Positions 35,701-42,145 of a stretch of 64,000 nucleotides of DNA are shown piece by piece. A program made the translations under genes and the position numbers. The stretch lies in the NCBI RefSeq assembly GCF_030463535.1, contig NC_132901.1, positions 5,216,640 to 5,280,639 on the forward strand, in the 5' to 3' direction. Below the pieces are notes generated by a model that had not been told where the DNA came from, ran no database searches, and saw only the letters and a program-made list of their open reading frames with translations. Source of the DNA: Salminus brasiliensis. Taxonomy: Eukaryota; Chordata; Actinopteri; Characiformes; Bryconidae. Position 1 is the first letter of the stretch; every line of letters starts with the position of its first letter.

Positions 35701-37123
35701 ATTCTTTCACTCTCTGTCCCAGTTCCTACTCTCTGAACCAGGACCAGTGCGACCGGGCCTCGTTGGACGCAGCGGACAGTGGGCGGGGCAGCTGGACATC
35801 CTGCTCCAGCGGTTCCCATGACAACATCCAGAGCATTCCGCAGCGCATAGGCTACTACGACAGCCGCAGCTGGGAGACACTGTCTGAGGTGCCGACAATG
35901 GGGCGGAGTCATTCGGCCACGCCCATCACTTACTGGGGCGACGATTCCGAAGGGGACACTGGGACGATCAAGCGCAGAGGCGGGAAGGACGAGGTTCCAA
36001 ACGTGCCAAAAAGCGCGACGGGTCGGAGAGAGAGGCGTTTCCGCGAGCCGCCGCCCACCCCGCCCGGCTACACAGCGCTGTCGGTCGCCGAGGCAGAGGA
36101 GCTAAACCAGAGCTACACCCACGGAAGACGGCCACCGGATTACAACGCAGCCCTGCAGAGATCACGCCTCATTAAGAGGTCATGTGACTTGGAACCACCT
36201 CCACAACCACGCCTACCTAGCCGCTTGCACGGATACACCCACTGCCCTGCGCCACGGCGACCACCATGTGATGGTGAGGATCTTAAATTACCTTTCATGA
36301 TCAATAGGTAGGAAGTTTTCAGGTCAAATTTGGTTCATGACATGATACACTATATGGACAAAAGTATTGGGACACTTACTCATTCATTCAGTTTCTTTTG
36401 TAATCAAGGGAATTTAAAAACAGTTTATCCTGCTTTTGTTAAAGTAGCTGTCTTCACTGTCCCGAGAAGACTTATATATACTATATGTTGGAGGATTGCT
36501 GTGAGGATTTGATTGCATTCAATGACCTCATCCTCCACCCCCCCACCTCATCCCCAAAAGTACAATTCCACTTCTCCTCAATGCTGGCAAAGCTTTATAC
36601 TCCTCTAGACCACACCTGATGTTTGCCATGGAGCCCATAGGTTGAGGTTCATCTGCTCCGCTCCCGTCTTCAGGGGCTAGATGAGCTGTGTGTGTGTGTG
36701 TGTGTGTGCGCGTTTGCACATCTACTACTACAACTAAATGCATTCATTAGAAGGGCTGTCCACAAACATTTGGACATATAGTGCATTTCCATTACGTACT
36801 GGTTTGAATCCCAGGTCATGCTGTCTGCCATCAGCAGCCGAGGCCCGAGAGAGCACAGTTAGCCTTGGTCGGCACAGGGGTCTGCTAGTCATCGCATCAG
36901 AGCTGGGTCCCCAGTCGACAAGCCTCAGATCGGCTCTGGTCTCCCGTTCACACTCCCCACCAAGCCACACCTCCACACGCTTGTCATCAACCCTGTAACA
37001 TGCACTGAGAGGACAGGAGACCCGCTGACACCGGGAGCGGATATAGGCCTACTCTTCAGTTAACATCATCTCTCTCTATCTCTGCCTCTCCTTCCAGAAA
37101 ACGAGCAGGTGTCCGCCGTCTGA
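12066..37123 (+). CDS. rapgef2: rapgef2, Rap guanine nucleotide exchange factor 2 (28 coding exons in window, 5' partial)
   Basis: Exchange factor that loads GTP on Rap1/Rap2 at membranes and junctions. Twenty-eight exons with GT-AG borders join in one frame to 1478 residues ending in a stop. Numbered from the first residue here: cNMP-like fold about 1-100, second cNMP-like domain about 245-375, REM about 405-510, PDZ about 535-605, Ras-association about 738-825, CDC25 domain about 850-1060, then a Ser-rich tail with DSGRGS, two PPxY motifs and a terminal SAV. The linear match to human RAPGEF2, recalled from memory, runs end to end. I prefer it to RAPGEF6 because of residues such as [17 protein letters not shown] and because klhl2 and msmo1 lie next door. 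Teleosts can carry a and b copies; I cannot say which this is. The N-terminal coding exon (human MASYVDNSF region) is not visible. Confidence 0.95.
12232..12317. mobile_element. solo end of the hAT-like element
   Basis: Reads cctgatccggctcattttgt through to ggatcggtgcatcccta, the same right terminus as the element at 6864-7219. It lies 31 bp before rapgef2 exon 2. Confidence 0.7.
12349..12405 (+). CDS. rapgef2: rapgef2 exon 2 of window
   Basis: Encodes [19 protein letters not shown], joining exon 1 through a split Arg codon. Donor gtgagt is followed within 25 bp by a CA repeat. Confidence 0.93.
13975..14830. repeat. diverged minisatellite in a rapgef2 intron
   Basis: Around twenty imperfect units share the phrases aaggctatgaagtcccacag and tttgag-aag-aagatg. 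Within it a 64-bp higher-order unit is repeated three times, starting at 14221, 14285 and 14349. The rest of the intron 12406-15712 has no supported exon. Confidence 0.9.
15713..15796 (+). CDS. rapgef2: rapgef2 exon 3 of window
   Basis: Encodes [20 protein letters not shown] and on to FLPRS, the central beta strands of the first cNMP-like fold. Acceptor tctattttag, donor gtttgt. Confidence 0.93.
15886..15961 (+). CDS. rapgef2: rapgef2 exon 4 of window
   Basis: Encodes [20 protein letters not shown] then SEMIV, closing the first cNMP-like fold. It follows an 89-nt intron and ends in phase 0 before gtgagt. Confidence 0.93.
16020..16047. repeat. poly-T run
   Basis: About 28 T in the intron between window exons 4 and 5. 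Confidence 0.9.
16479..16646 (+). CDS. rapgef2: rapgef2 exon 5 of window
   Basis: Encodes [20 protein letters not shown] and on through RRRFRKIN to GYHT, a basic linker. The donor gtccgt directly after GYHT is chosen because the next microexon then continues in frame as in the human protein. Confidence 0.92.
17645..17662 (+). CDS. rapgef2: rapgef2 18-nt microexon (ECSKSQ)
   Basis: Six codons, ECSKSQ, between a strong T-rich tract ending gctgcag and donor gtaaca. The human long isoform has ECTKSQ at this exact point, between GYHT and LPADF. The exon is phase 0 on both sides, so it could be skipped without a frameshift. Confidence 0.88.
17886..18210. mobile_element. Tc1-related nonautonomous element, copy 1
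   Basis: Begins actgtatgcccaaatgtttg, then tggacacccc, and ends with gtgtcccaatacttttgtcc then gtatggtgta. The interior phrases (clusters such as agctcccc-agcattg-gagctgt) recur in the other copies. It lies in the rapgef2 intron downstream of the 18-nt microexon. Confidence 0.8.
18312..18685. repeat. CT, CA and GT microsatellite cluster
   Basis: (CT)n then (CA)n at 18319-18385, and (GT)n then (GA)n at 18634-18685. The first ends about 0.45 kb and the second about 0.15 kb upstream of the putative internal promoter. Confidence 0.9.
18840..19089 (+). promoter_or_regulatory. rapgef2: putative internal promoter and 5' UTR of the short rapgef2 isoform
   Basis: This GA-rich stretch with many gagaga runs lies directly before the alternative first exon and is flanked upstream by CT and GT microsatellites (18312-18385, 18634-18685). 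No TATA box is evident. The call rests on position and on the first exon it precedes, so the boundaries are approximate. Confidence 0.4.
19090..19173 (+). CDS. rapgef2: rapgef2 alternative first coding exon (short isoform start)
   Basis: An open frame from ATG 19090 (A at -3, G at +4) runs 28 codons to the donor agc|gtgagt and would splice in phase 0 to the LPADF exon at 21458. From the second ATG (19117) it reads [19 protein letters not shown]. This is collinear with the start I recall for the human 1499-residue RAPGEF2 isoform (MKPLAIPANHG and on to S before LPADF). It replaces the N-terminal cNMP-like fold with a short leader, giving about 1339-1348 residues. The upstream DNA is purine-rich and would be 5' UTR or promoter. 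Which ATG is used is unclear. Confidence 0.72.
20155..20350. repeat. GGAT/ATGG minisatellite
   Basis: Imperfect tetranucleotide repeats (ggatggatggat, gaaagatggat) in two blocks, inside the rapgef2 intron 17663-21457. Confidence 0.85.
21458..21580 (+). CDS. rapgef2: rapgef2 exon 7 of window
   Basis: Encodes [20 protein letters not shown] and on to [13 protein letters not shown], a Ser-rich linker. It is the first exon shared by the long and short isoforms. Acceptor ttttctcttttag, donor gtatgt. Confidence 0.94.
22090..22430. mobile_element. Tc1-related nonautonomous element, copy 2
   Basis: A truncated left end, internal matches to copy 1 (gccccccagcattgagctgt, ggtgctccatcc) and a right end gtcccaatacttttgtcc. 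It lies in the intron before rapgef2 exon 8 and contains an 18-base G run. Confidence 0.75.
22528..22705 (+). CDS. rapgef2: rapgef2 exon 8 of window
   Basis: Encodes [20 protein letters not shown], an acidic run, then [19 protein letters not shown], leading into the second cNMP-like domain. Donor gtaaaa. Confidence 0.95.
22797..22933 (+). CDS. rapgef2: rapgef2 exon 9 of window
   Basis: Encodes [20 protein letters not shown] and on to [15 protein letters not shown], the first half of the second cNMP-like domain. It follows a 91-nt intron. Confidence 0.95.
23435..23593 (+). CDS. rapgef2: rapgef2 exon 10 of window
   Basis: Encodes [20 protein letters not shown] and on through [13 protein letters not shown] to VDDCQ, the second half of the cNMP-like domain. 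As in human RAPGEF2, I see no obvious canonical phosphate-binding cassette, consistent with weak or no cAMP binding. Confidence 0.95.
23710..23862 (+). CDS. rapgef2: rapgef2 exon 11 of window
   Basis: Encodes [20 protein letters not shown] then [17 protein letters not shown] and on to HIVVK, linking the cNMP-like domain to the REM domain. Donor gtggct. Confidence 0.95.
24020..24110. repeat. short dispersed repeat fragment
   Basis: Contains tcgaaggatcaggcggctgt and gggccggcaatttagccgat, possibly part of another 'gatcgg' DNA-element family. No ends are visible. Confidence 0.3.
24207..24371 (+). CDS. rapgef2: rapgef2 exon 12 of window (REM)
   Basis: Encodes [20 protein letters not shown] then [12 protein letters not shown] and on to DPSLRDK, the Ras exchanger motif that stabilises the catalytic domain. 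Confidence 0.95.
24472..24579 (+). CDS. rapgef2: rapgef2 exon 13 of window (REM)
   Basis: Encodes [20 protein letters not shown] and on to NYLERD. The donor gat|gtacga is chosen because the next exon then continues [10 protein letters not shown] as in human. Confidence 0.94.
24684..24887 (+). CDS. rapgef2: rapgef2 exon 14 of window (PDZ, first part)
   Basis: Encodes [20 protein letters not shown] and on through [20 protein letters not shown] to GLKRGDQ. This is the N-terminal part of the PDZ domain. The ligand-binding loop reads GTRLF where human RAPGEF2 has GFGIF. Confidence 0.95.
24999..25107 (+). CDS. rapgef2: rapgef2 exon 15 of window (PDZ, second part)
   Basis: Encodes [20 protein letters not shown] and on to MTVKTNLL, the end of the PDZ domain. 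Confidence 0.95.
25500..25743 (+). CDS. rapgef2: rapgef2 exon 16 of window
   Basis: Encodes [20 protein letters not shown] and on through SRYSVPDLG and [20 protein letters not shown] to QKPY, the linker between the PDZ and RA domains. Confidence 0.95.
25855..25930 (-). repeat. tRNA-SINE fragment
   Basis: The text gatgcatttagtgttaggag then tcttgagcaag matches the body of the SINE at 43093-43330. The minisatellite that follows begins right where this fragment ends. Confidence 0.45.
25930..26515. repeat. minisatellite of about 40-bp units
   Basis: Some fourteen imperfect units carry ctagtctgccatggggaag and gttgttggccactac. It fills most of the intron between rapgef2 window exons 16 and 17. An (ATT)n run follows at 26677-26720. 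Confidence 0.85.
26763..26923 (+). CDS. rapgef2: rapgef2 exon 17 of window
   Basis: Encodes [20 protein letters not shown] and on through [15 protein letters not shown] to STQPP. Donor gtaact leaves one base of a split codon. Confidence 0.94.
27402..27416 (+). CDS. rapgef2: candidate 15-nt alternative microexon of rapgef2
   Basis: Five in-frame codons' worth of sequence sit between a good acceptor (cttcttgctcacag) and a consensus donor (gtgagta). Inclusion would add five residues (APGFT), with the flanking split codon reading Q rather than E, just before the Ras-association domain. I recall no human counterpart, so this may be a chance pair of splice signals. Confidence 0.3.
28676..28780. 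repeat. fragment of a tRNA-derived SINE body
   Basis: Contains gcagtgctagtctgttagct and tgatgtatcagagctgg, which match the 3' part of the SINE at 35172-35420. Confidence 0.45.
29299..29539 (+). CDS. rapgef2: rapgef2 exon 18 of window (Ras-association domain)
   Basis: Encodes [20 protein letters not shown] and on through [20 protein letters not shown] to RIQLCAR, the ubiquitin-fold domain that binds active Ras or Rap. Confidence 0.95.
29631..30014 (+). CDS. rapgef2: rapgef2 exon 19 of window (CDC25 domain, first part)
   Basis: The second largest coding exon. It encodes [20 protein letters not shown] and on through [20 protein letters not shown] and [20 protein letters not shown] to NSMFAII, the core helices of the catalytic exchange domain. 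It follows a 91-nt intron. Confidence 0.96.
30160..30300. repeat. dispersed repeat shared by two rapgef2 introns
   Basis: The phrases ctacagtcaggaagtgtaac and gcatttctggacaagctgat recur at 33218-33290 in another rapgef2 intron, so both are copies of one element. Confidence 0.65.
30337..30548 (+). CDS. rapgef2: rapgef2 exon 20 of window (CDC25 domain)
   Basis: Encodes [20 protein letters not shown] and on through [14 protein letters not shown] and [20 protein letters not shown], including the helical hairpin region that prises open the nucleotide site in this family. Confidence 0.96.
30638..30761 (+). CDS. rapgef2: rapgef2 exon 21 of window (CDC25 domain, end)
   Basis: Encodes [20 protein letters not shown] and on through [11 protein letters not shown], the C-terminal helices of the exchange domain. 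It follows an 89-nt intron. Confidence 0.95.
31349..31372 (+). CDS. rapgef2: rapgef2 24-nt microexon (RKKKWRSLG)
   Basis: Completes a split Arg codon and encodes KKKWRSL plus two bases of Gly, a basic patch just after the catalytic domain. Acceptor ctctgtgttttag, donor gtaagt. The human protein has [13 protein letters not shown] at this position. Being 24 nt, it could be skipped without a frameshift. Confidence 0.9.
31405..31436. repeat. (GTTT)n microsatellite
   Basis: About seven tandem GTTT units shortly downstream of the 24-nt microexon. Confidence 0.9.
31590..32392. repeat. polypyrimidine tract of about 800 bp (TCCTCTTC-type)
   Basis: The + strand is almost purely C and T, built from shuffled units of the kind ctcctcctcttctttcctct, with only rare gtc interruptions. 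It lies in the rapgef2 intron between the 24-nt microexon and window exon 23. Such tracts can form intramolecular triplexes and are hard to sequence. Confidence 0.95.
32969..33186 (+). CDS. rapgef2: rapgef2 exon 23 of window
   Basis: Encodes [20 protein letters not shown] and on through [16 protein letters not shown] to [10 protein letters not shown] (TG)n run reaches right up to its acceptor AG, with no ordinary polypyrimidine tract. Confidence 0.94.
33213..33300. repeat. second copy of the shared intronic repeat
   Basis: Carries ttacagtcaggaagtagaat and catttctggacaagctggga, matching 30160-30300 in the same orientation. Confidence 0.65.
33630..33746 (+). CDS. rapgef2: rapgef2 exon 24 of window
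   Basis: Encodes [20 protein letters not shown] and on to TGKELPPFG. It is shorter than the human counterpart, which carries a Gln/Pro-rich insert. The acceptor again follows a (GT)n run. Confidence 0.9.
33762..34100. mobile_element. Tc1-related nonautonomous element, copy 3
   Basis: Starts tctgtccaaatgtttgtgga and ends gtgtcccaatacttttggga. It sits 15 bp after the donor of rapgef2 window exon 24 and carries the internal phrase cctcacaaacgctcttgttg. Confidence 0.8.
34335..34484 (+). CDS. rapgef2: rapgef2 exon 25 of window
   Basis: Encodes [20 protein letters not shown] and on through [19 protein letters not shown], a run of Ser/Thr-Pro sites in the regulatory tail. Confidence 0.93.
34652..34826 (+). 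CDS. rapgef2: rapgef2 exon 26 of window (His-rich segment)
   Basis: Encodes [20 protein letters not shown] then a 22-residue stretch (34732-34797) that is half histidine, ending [10 protein letters not shown]. The human protein has a Ser-rich segment here and keeps EPDQYSLG at the end, so borders and frame are secure even though the middle has diverged. Confidence 0.9.
35172..35420 (+). mobile_element. tRNA-derived SINE (family A)
   Basis: The head reads ggggctccgggtggtccagc ggactaaggc, with A-box-like tggtccagcgg and B-box-like ggttcgag. A body with a poly-C/CA interruption follows (35281-35312), then gcagcactggcagtcactgg. Related fragments lie at 28676, 36800, 45850 (inverted) and 47195. 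Confidence 0.7.
35723..36273 (+). CDS. rapgef2: rapgef2 exon 27 of window (degron and PPxY motifs)
   Basis: The largest coding exon. It contains [20 protein letters not shown], in which DSGRGS fits the DSGxxS beta-TrCP degron; [18 protein letters not shown]; and two PPxY motifs, in [10 protein letters not shown] and RRPPDY, that can bind WW domains of NEDD4-type ligases. The donor gat g|gtgagg is preferred over read-through because the next exon then gives the conserved C terminus. Confidence 0.94.
36346..36785. mobile_element. Tc1-related nonautonomous element, copy 4 (with SINE nested or adjacent)
   Basis: Starts acactatatggacaaaagta and ends ccacaaacatttggacatat, opposite in orientation to copies 1-3. 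It lies in the last rapgef2 intron. A SINE-body fragment follows at 36790-36960. Confidence 0.8.
36790..36960 (+). repeat. SINE family A fragment
   Basis: Shares ggtttgaatccca (B-box-like), gagagagcacagttagcctt and catcagagctggg with the 35172 element. Confidence 0.5.
37098..37123 (+). CDS. rapgef2: rapgef2 last coding exon (C-terminal PDZ ligand)
   Basis: Encodes ENEQVSAV and TGA. The terminal SAV is the PDZ-binding C terminus seen in human RAPGEF2 and RAPGEF6 (EQVSAV). Acceptor tctccttccag. Confidence 0.95.
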
Positions 37124-38355
37124 AAACGCACCATCCCTGCCGGCACGCCGAGGCCATGTAGCACGCCGTTCTGCATCACGGTCAGAACCTCCCCGAAACC
37201 TGACGAAGCCCCATCCAGAACTCTTCACTCCTCCTCCTCTTCACTCATCTGATTGGTGCCTGTAGCTGTCAGTCAAATCCGAGAGAGGGGGTGGGGGGCG
37301 GGTTGTGTGGTGGAGATAGCGATTACCACGAGAACATTCTGTAAAATCACTGTGAGGAGGGCAAGAAGAGACGTTTTGGCACTTTTGAAGGACAGAAAAA
37401 CCAACAAAAAGCAATGAATGATGAAGGAACATGGAGAACTTGAAGAAAAGAGTGATTGTGGATCTTTTTCTTTTTCTTTTCACATGGAAACAGTGTTATT
37501 TTCATTGTCTGACGTCTACGCAGTCTATTAATGTGTGTGCGCGCGTGTTTGGGAAATGTATGTGTGCGTGTGTGTTTGTGACGCATGTAAAAATACTTGA
37601 ATCAGACTGTGTGTGTTTGTGTGTGAGAGACGAGAATCAGACGCATAAAAAAAGCTGCCTGTAATGGACCTCAGAAACGACGTAATTCAGTGTTAATATC
37701 AGTATTCGGTTGATCATGACGTTATTGTGATTTTTAACCCCGTCTGTCCTCTCTTCTGTTTCTCTTCCCACCTTGGTTTCCAAATGCAGTCACCAGCATT
37801 TGTTTTACTGTTTTATTTTTTTATTATTATTATTGTTGTTATTTTAGAATCGTTTTTTTTTTAATAATGGTGTACATTTATTTTATTACTGAATCAGTTT
37901 CATTCCTCTCTTTGCCAATCAAGCGGTATCAGGCACAAACTGTAAACTGTTGCACAAACGGTCAGAAGAGAATGTTTGCGTACTTCGAACTACTACGTAT
38001 TACACAGCTAACGTTCTTCAGTTTTTACACAGGCTTTTGATTCATGTGCTATGAAATGTTCCCAAGTCTCCGTCTCCGTCTCCCTGCCAAGCCCCATCCT
38101 TTCATACTCCATGTATTTCTATGTCTTTTAAAAAGACACCTGGCGAAGTCTGTATCACATTTTGTATTTTTGAATACATGTAAATATTGGTTCTATTTTG
38201 TTTAAGATTTCAGAGAGAGATATATACGGTTTGAGGTAACATTCAGCTGCCGTGAGTTTGAATGACTGACCAAGAATAAATACTGTAGCAATGGAGTGAC
38301 TCCTGTGTCTTGCCTCTTTGTCCTGAAGCTGAATAAAGCTGCAGCCATGCCACAG
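37124..38355 (+). other. rapgef2: rapgef2 3' UTR and polyadenylation region
   Basis: About 1.2 kb follows the stop codon. AATAAA hexamers at 38275-38280 and 38332-38337 mark likely cleavage near 38295 or 38350. The tandem array begins only about 70-130 bp beyond. Confidence 0.75.
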
Positions 38356-38426
38356 TGCGCCACCAGAGGTCAGTGTTTCCATAACTTCCTTCTTAGTGGT
38401 TCATAGTGTCGTTATATGTTCTTATT

Positions 38427-39243
38427 GGCCACTTTATTAGAAACCCCTACCTTGTACTTTCACTCACTGGCCACTTTATTAGAAACCCCTACCTTTTTCT
38501 TCCACTCACTGGCCACTTTATTAGAAACCCCTACCTTGTACTAACACTCACTGTCCACTTTATTAGAAACCCCTACCTTGTGCTTCCACTCACTGGCCAC
38601 TTTATTAGAAACCCCTACCTTGTACTTTCACTCATTGGCCACTTTATTAGAAACCCCTACCTTGTACTTTCACTCACTGGCCACTTTATTAGAAACCCCT
38701 ACCTTGTGCTTCCACTCACTGGCCACTTTATTAGAAACCCCTACCTTGTACTTCCACTCACTGGCCACTTTATTAGAAACCCCTACCTTGTACTTTCACT
38801 CATTGGCCACTTTATTAGAAACCCCCACCTTGTACTTCCACTCACTGGCCACTTTATTAGAAACCCCTACCTTGTGTGTCCACTCACTGGCCATTTTATT
38901 AGAAACCCCTACCTTGTACTAACACTCACTGGCCACTTTATTAGAAACCCCTACCTTGTACTTTCACTCACTGGCCACTTTATTGGAAACACCTACCTTG
39001 TACTTCCACTCACTGGCCACTTTATTAGAAACCCCCACCTTGTTCTTCCACTCAGTGGCCACTTTATTAGAAACCCCCACCTTGTACTTCCACTCAGTGG
39101 CCACTTTATTAGAAACCCCCACCTTGTACTTCCACTCAGTGGCCACTTTATTAGAAACCCCCACCTTGTACTTCCACTCACTGGCCACTTTATTAGAAAC
39201 CCCTACCTTGTACTAACACTCACTGGCCACTTTATTAGAAACT
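38427..39243. repeat. 42-bp tandem array, 20 units
   Basis: Each unit begins ggccactttattagaaaccc and continues ctaccttgtactttcactca ct. Units start every 42 bp from 38427 to 39225 with no insertion or deletion; only point changes differ. The unit sequence resembles the terminal region of fish Tc1-like elements, and the array runs into transposase-like sequence at 39244. Confidence 0.97.
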
Positions 39244-40180
39244 TAAGCTTAAATGTTTGGCCTCCACCAGGCCACAGTGAGGCAGGTTATACACAAATGG
39301 ATAAGGACCAACAGGCCTCTCTTGAGTAATGTGAATGTTCATAAGTCCACCACCAGACACACTGAACAAGAATGGTGCGCATTTCAGGATAGCAAGGAGG
39401 AAGCCACTACTCTCAGGAAAGAACACTGCTGCCCTTCTGAGGTTTACTCAACACCATGCAAACAGGCCAGAGGCCTCCTGGAAGAATGTTCTGTGGACAG
39501 CTGAATCCAAAATAGGTATTTTTGGTTTAAATTCCAACGTTTAAATTTGATTTTATGTTAATAACGGGGATGGAAGTTTCTTGGTTTGGGATTGCTTTGA
39601 TGCCTCAGATCCAAAACTGCTTCCAAAACTGCTTTAGACAGAGACAACCACAGTCGTCATTTGGGTTGGTCAGAGATGGACTTTGATTTCCACCTTTAAG
39701 ACATCAGTGTAGTGAACTTGCACATACACGCTAGTGAGGAAACACACGTGGATAGTGAGCACATGCATGGGAAACATGCGTTGCTCAAAGGCCCAACACT
39801 GGTAGCTTGGTGAACCCTGAATTATACCATTTTACAGGGGAATGTCTGGGTATCTATCTGTAGGTGGGTCATGCAACAGGACAATGACCCTAATTAGTAC
39901 AGCAGAGGCTGTAATATTTATCGACCAAACCAAGTGTAGACCGATAGACAGACCAAATAGAAATATTGGGGAAAGACATAAAAAGCAGTTCATGCAGTTC
40001 AAGCCCACAAACATCAGTTTTGTACAGAGGTATGAGCTAAAATTCCTCCAACCCCCTGCATAGTCATAGACGGAAATGTTGAAGTCAAAACAGTTACTGA
40101 AACAAAATTGTTCACATACTTCTAGGATATTTCATTTAGGAGTACTGTAAAGATGAGCAGAATGCCTGAATGAAGTCAAT
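39244..40180 (+). pseudogene. decayed Tc1-like transposon
   Basis: Phrases such as gatagcaaggaggaagccac, ctggaagaatgttctgtgga, ggtcatgcaacaggacaatg and gtatgagctaaaattcctcc follow the order expected of a Tc1-type transposase gene and its 3' region. Frameshifts and gaps are frequent and no frame stays open. I recognise it from general memory of fish Tc1 sequence. Confidence 0.75.
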
Positions 40181-41169
40181 ATATGAATAAAAAAAATATC
40201 TTATTCTACTTTATCCTTATTACTATATATAATTCTATAAATTCAATATATTACTGATGTATAATTTTAAACTTTAAACTGAGACCTAAAGCAAATGTAT
40301 ATTTAACAAAACCATATCACAGACCATTGTTTTATGCAATGACAAATGATGGCTGTTAATTAAGTTTTAGCTCAGTAATATTTGATATTAAATTATAGGG
40401 TTGTTCATAGAGACACATTAAACGGTCTGTATTCCTAAAAATCTAACGCACTGTTGTGGAGCCAGAAGCACTCATGATTGGCAACACAATATCTAGAACC
40501 TCACAGTAGTGAGCACATGTGGGTAGATACTGTATTTATGTTTAATATTATGTAATATTTGGGAAGTAATACTGTGCTAATACTGTCAAACCCCCCTATA
40601 TCTGAGACTGGACCACCAGCCTAGCTAGCTAGCTAAATCTCTAAAGTTTTTTATTTTTTATTTTAATAATGCTAAAAACAAAGTCATCTCTACTCTAATG
40701 AATAATTATGAATAAATATGAAGAAATATGAAGAAATAATGAAGAAATATTGTCACTGACACCCGAAAATCTTTTGCCAGTTTACATTTGTTCATATATG
40801 TCTCTAATTTCACCATGAATGGGCCAACAGAAATGCTCCAAAATGACTTATGAGATATCATATTTATAATATAATATTTTTACACTGACTGAAACTGTTC
40901 CTGCTAGCTACGCTAGCTATAGCTTGCTAGCTAACCAAGTTGTGGAAAAGGAGGCGCCATTAACAGATAAACACATTAACACATCGCACAGAACTGGAAA
41001 TACACTTAAATAAAAAATGTCAATATTATAAAATGATATATATATAAAAAAATTAATCAAAAATAATTACAGTAATAAAAATAAAAACAGGGAACCGCTT
41101 TTGTGTGGAAGGTCTTCCACGACTATGGGGGCGCTGTGGTGCAGGTGGTGTTTAGCTCGTTGGTAAAAG

Positions 41170-41219
<50 letters not shown>

Positions 41220-41320
41220 AAGGGTTCTTGTTTTCTCCCCCTGTCGTTCACTGAGGGGAATTATTAATAAATAAATACGAGGTTTGGTCCGGACGTGTGT
41301 GTGTGAGTGTGTGTGGCCGG
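40181..41320. other. intergenic AT-rich DNA between rapgef2 and klhl2
   Basis: AT-rich with short agctagct runs (40624-40637) and a (GT)n tract at 41172-41218. I see no gene. Confidence 0.6.
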
Positions 41321-41416
41321 TGTTTACCACAGGCGCCCCGGGGACATGGCCGTCCACCGCTCTCTGCCGTGAAGCTGCTGTGTGTGTGTTAGAGCTGGTG
41401 GAGCAGTAGCGGTGTG

Positions 41417-41455
<39 letters not shown>

Positions 41456-41582
41456 AGATAGAGAGGGGGACAGACACACAGAGACCACGGGTCTCCTCAT
41501 CCGTTAAGGCCCCGGGTTGCGGAGAGATGGAGCGGAGCTGATGGTGTCCGGGACCGCGGCCTGCCTGAACACCCTCACCGCC
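41321..41582 (+). promoter_or_regulatory. klhl2: klhl2 promoter and 5' UTR region
   Basis: GC-richer than its surroundings, with a (CA)n run at 41418-41452 and no TATA box. The 5' UTR carries a four-codon upstream ORF (41527-41541) whose TGA overlaps an ATG at 41541 that is in frame with klhl2. The transcription start was not determined. Confidence 0.45.
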
Positions 41583-41599
41583 ATGGAGATACATCCACT
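41583..41599 (+). CDS. klhl2: klhl2 exon 1 (coding part)
   Basis: Encodes MEIHP plus two bases of Leu, with donor gtaaga. A 4.1-kb intron follows. Confidence 0.85.
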
Positions 41600-42111
41600 G
41601 TAAGAGCCTCTCTCTCTCTCTCTCTCTCTATACACACACACACACACACGCTGTCTCTTTCTGCCTCTGTCTGGCTGTCTGGTGGCGGTGTGTGTGTGTG
41701 TGTGTGTGTGTATTTAGCTCCTTGTGGAGACCGCATGCACCCAGGCTGGGATGTAAACATGGGGACGCGCGCCGTTGTGGGGACAGGGAGGTTAGCCGGG
41801 GACAAGCTGCTGGACATCTCAGCAGCTTCTGGTGGAAGATCTGAAAGAGCCGGAAGGTGTAGTTACTAAGGTTGGGGCTGGGTGTAGCTACAGCAGCAGT
41901 TAGCTCGTGCTGCTGGAGTCAGCGGGGAGACCCCACAGAGACTAGACAGCTGTCTAGCTGATTGCTGGTCCTGCTTGTCCTGCTGGTCCTGCTGGTCCTG
42001 CTGGTCCTGTCATCCTGACAGATGTTCAGTGTTACTCATGTTGGGGCACTCAGGGCAGCAGACCGGAGCAGACCTCTGTGTCATAATATGTAAACACACA
42101 CACAGAGAGAG

Positions 42112-42145
<34 letters not shown>

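Noticed and set aside
36274..36311. Read-through of rapgef2 window exon 27 to a stop at 36311
   Set aside because: A gtgagg donor at 36274 joins the next exon to give the conserved EQVSAV C terminus, which is far more convincing than the eight extra residues.
38406..39329. 307-residue open frame made of GHFIRNPYLVLSLT repeats
   Set aside because: It is the 42-bp tandem array read in one frame. The period is divisible by three, so other frames stay open too. It continues into a dead transposon.
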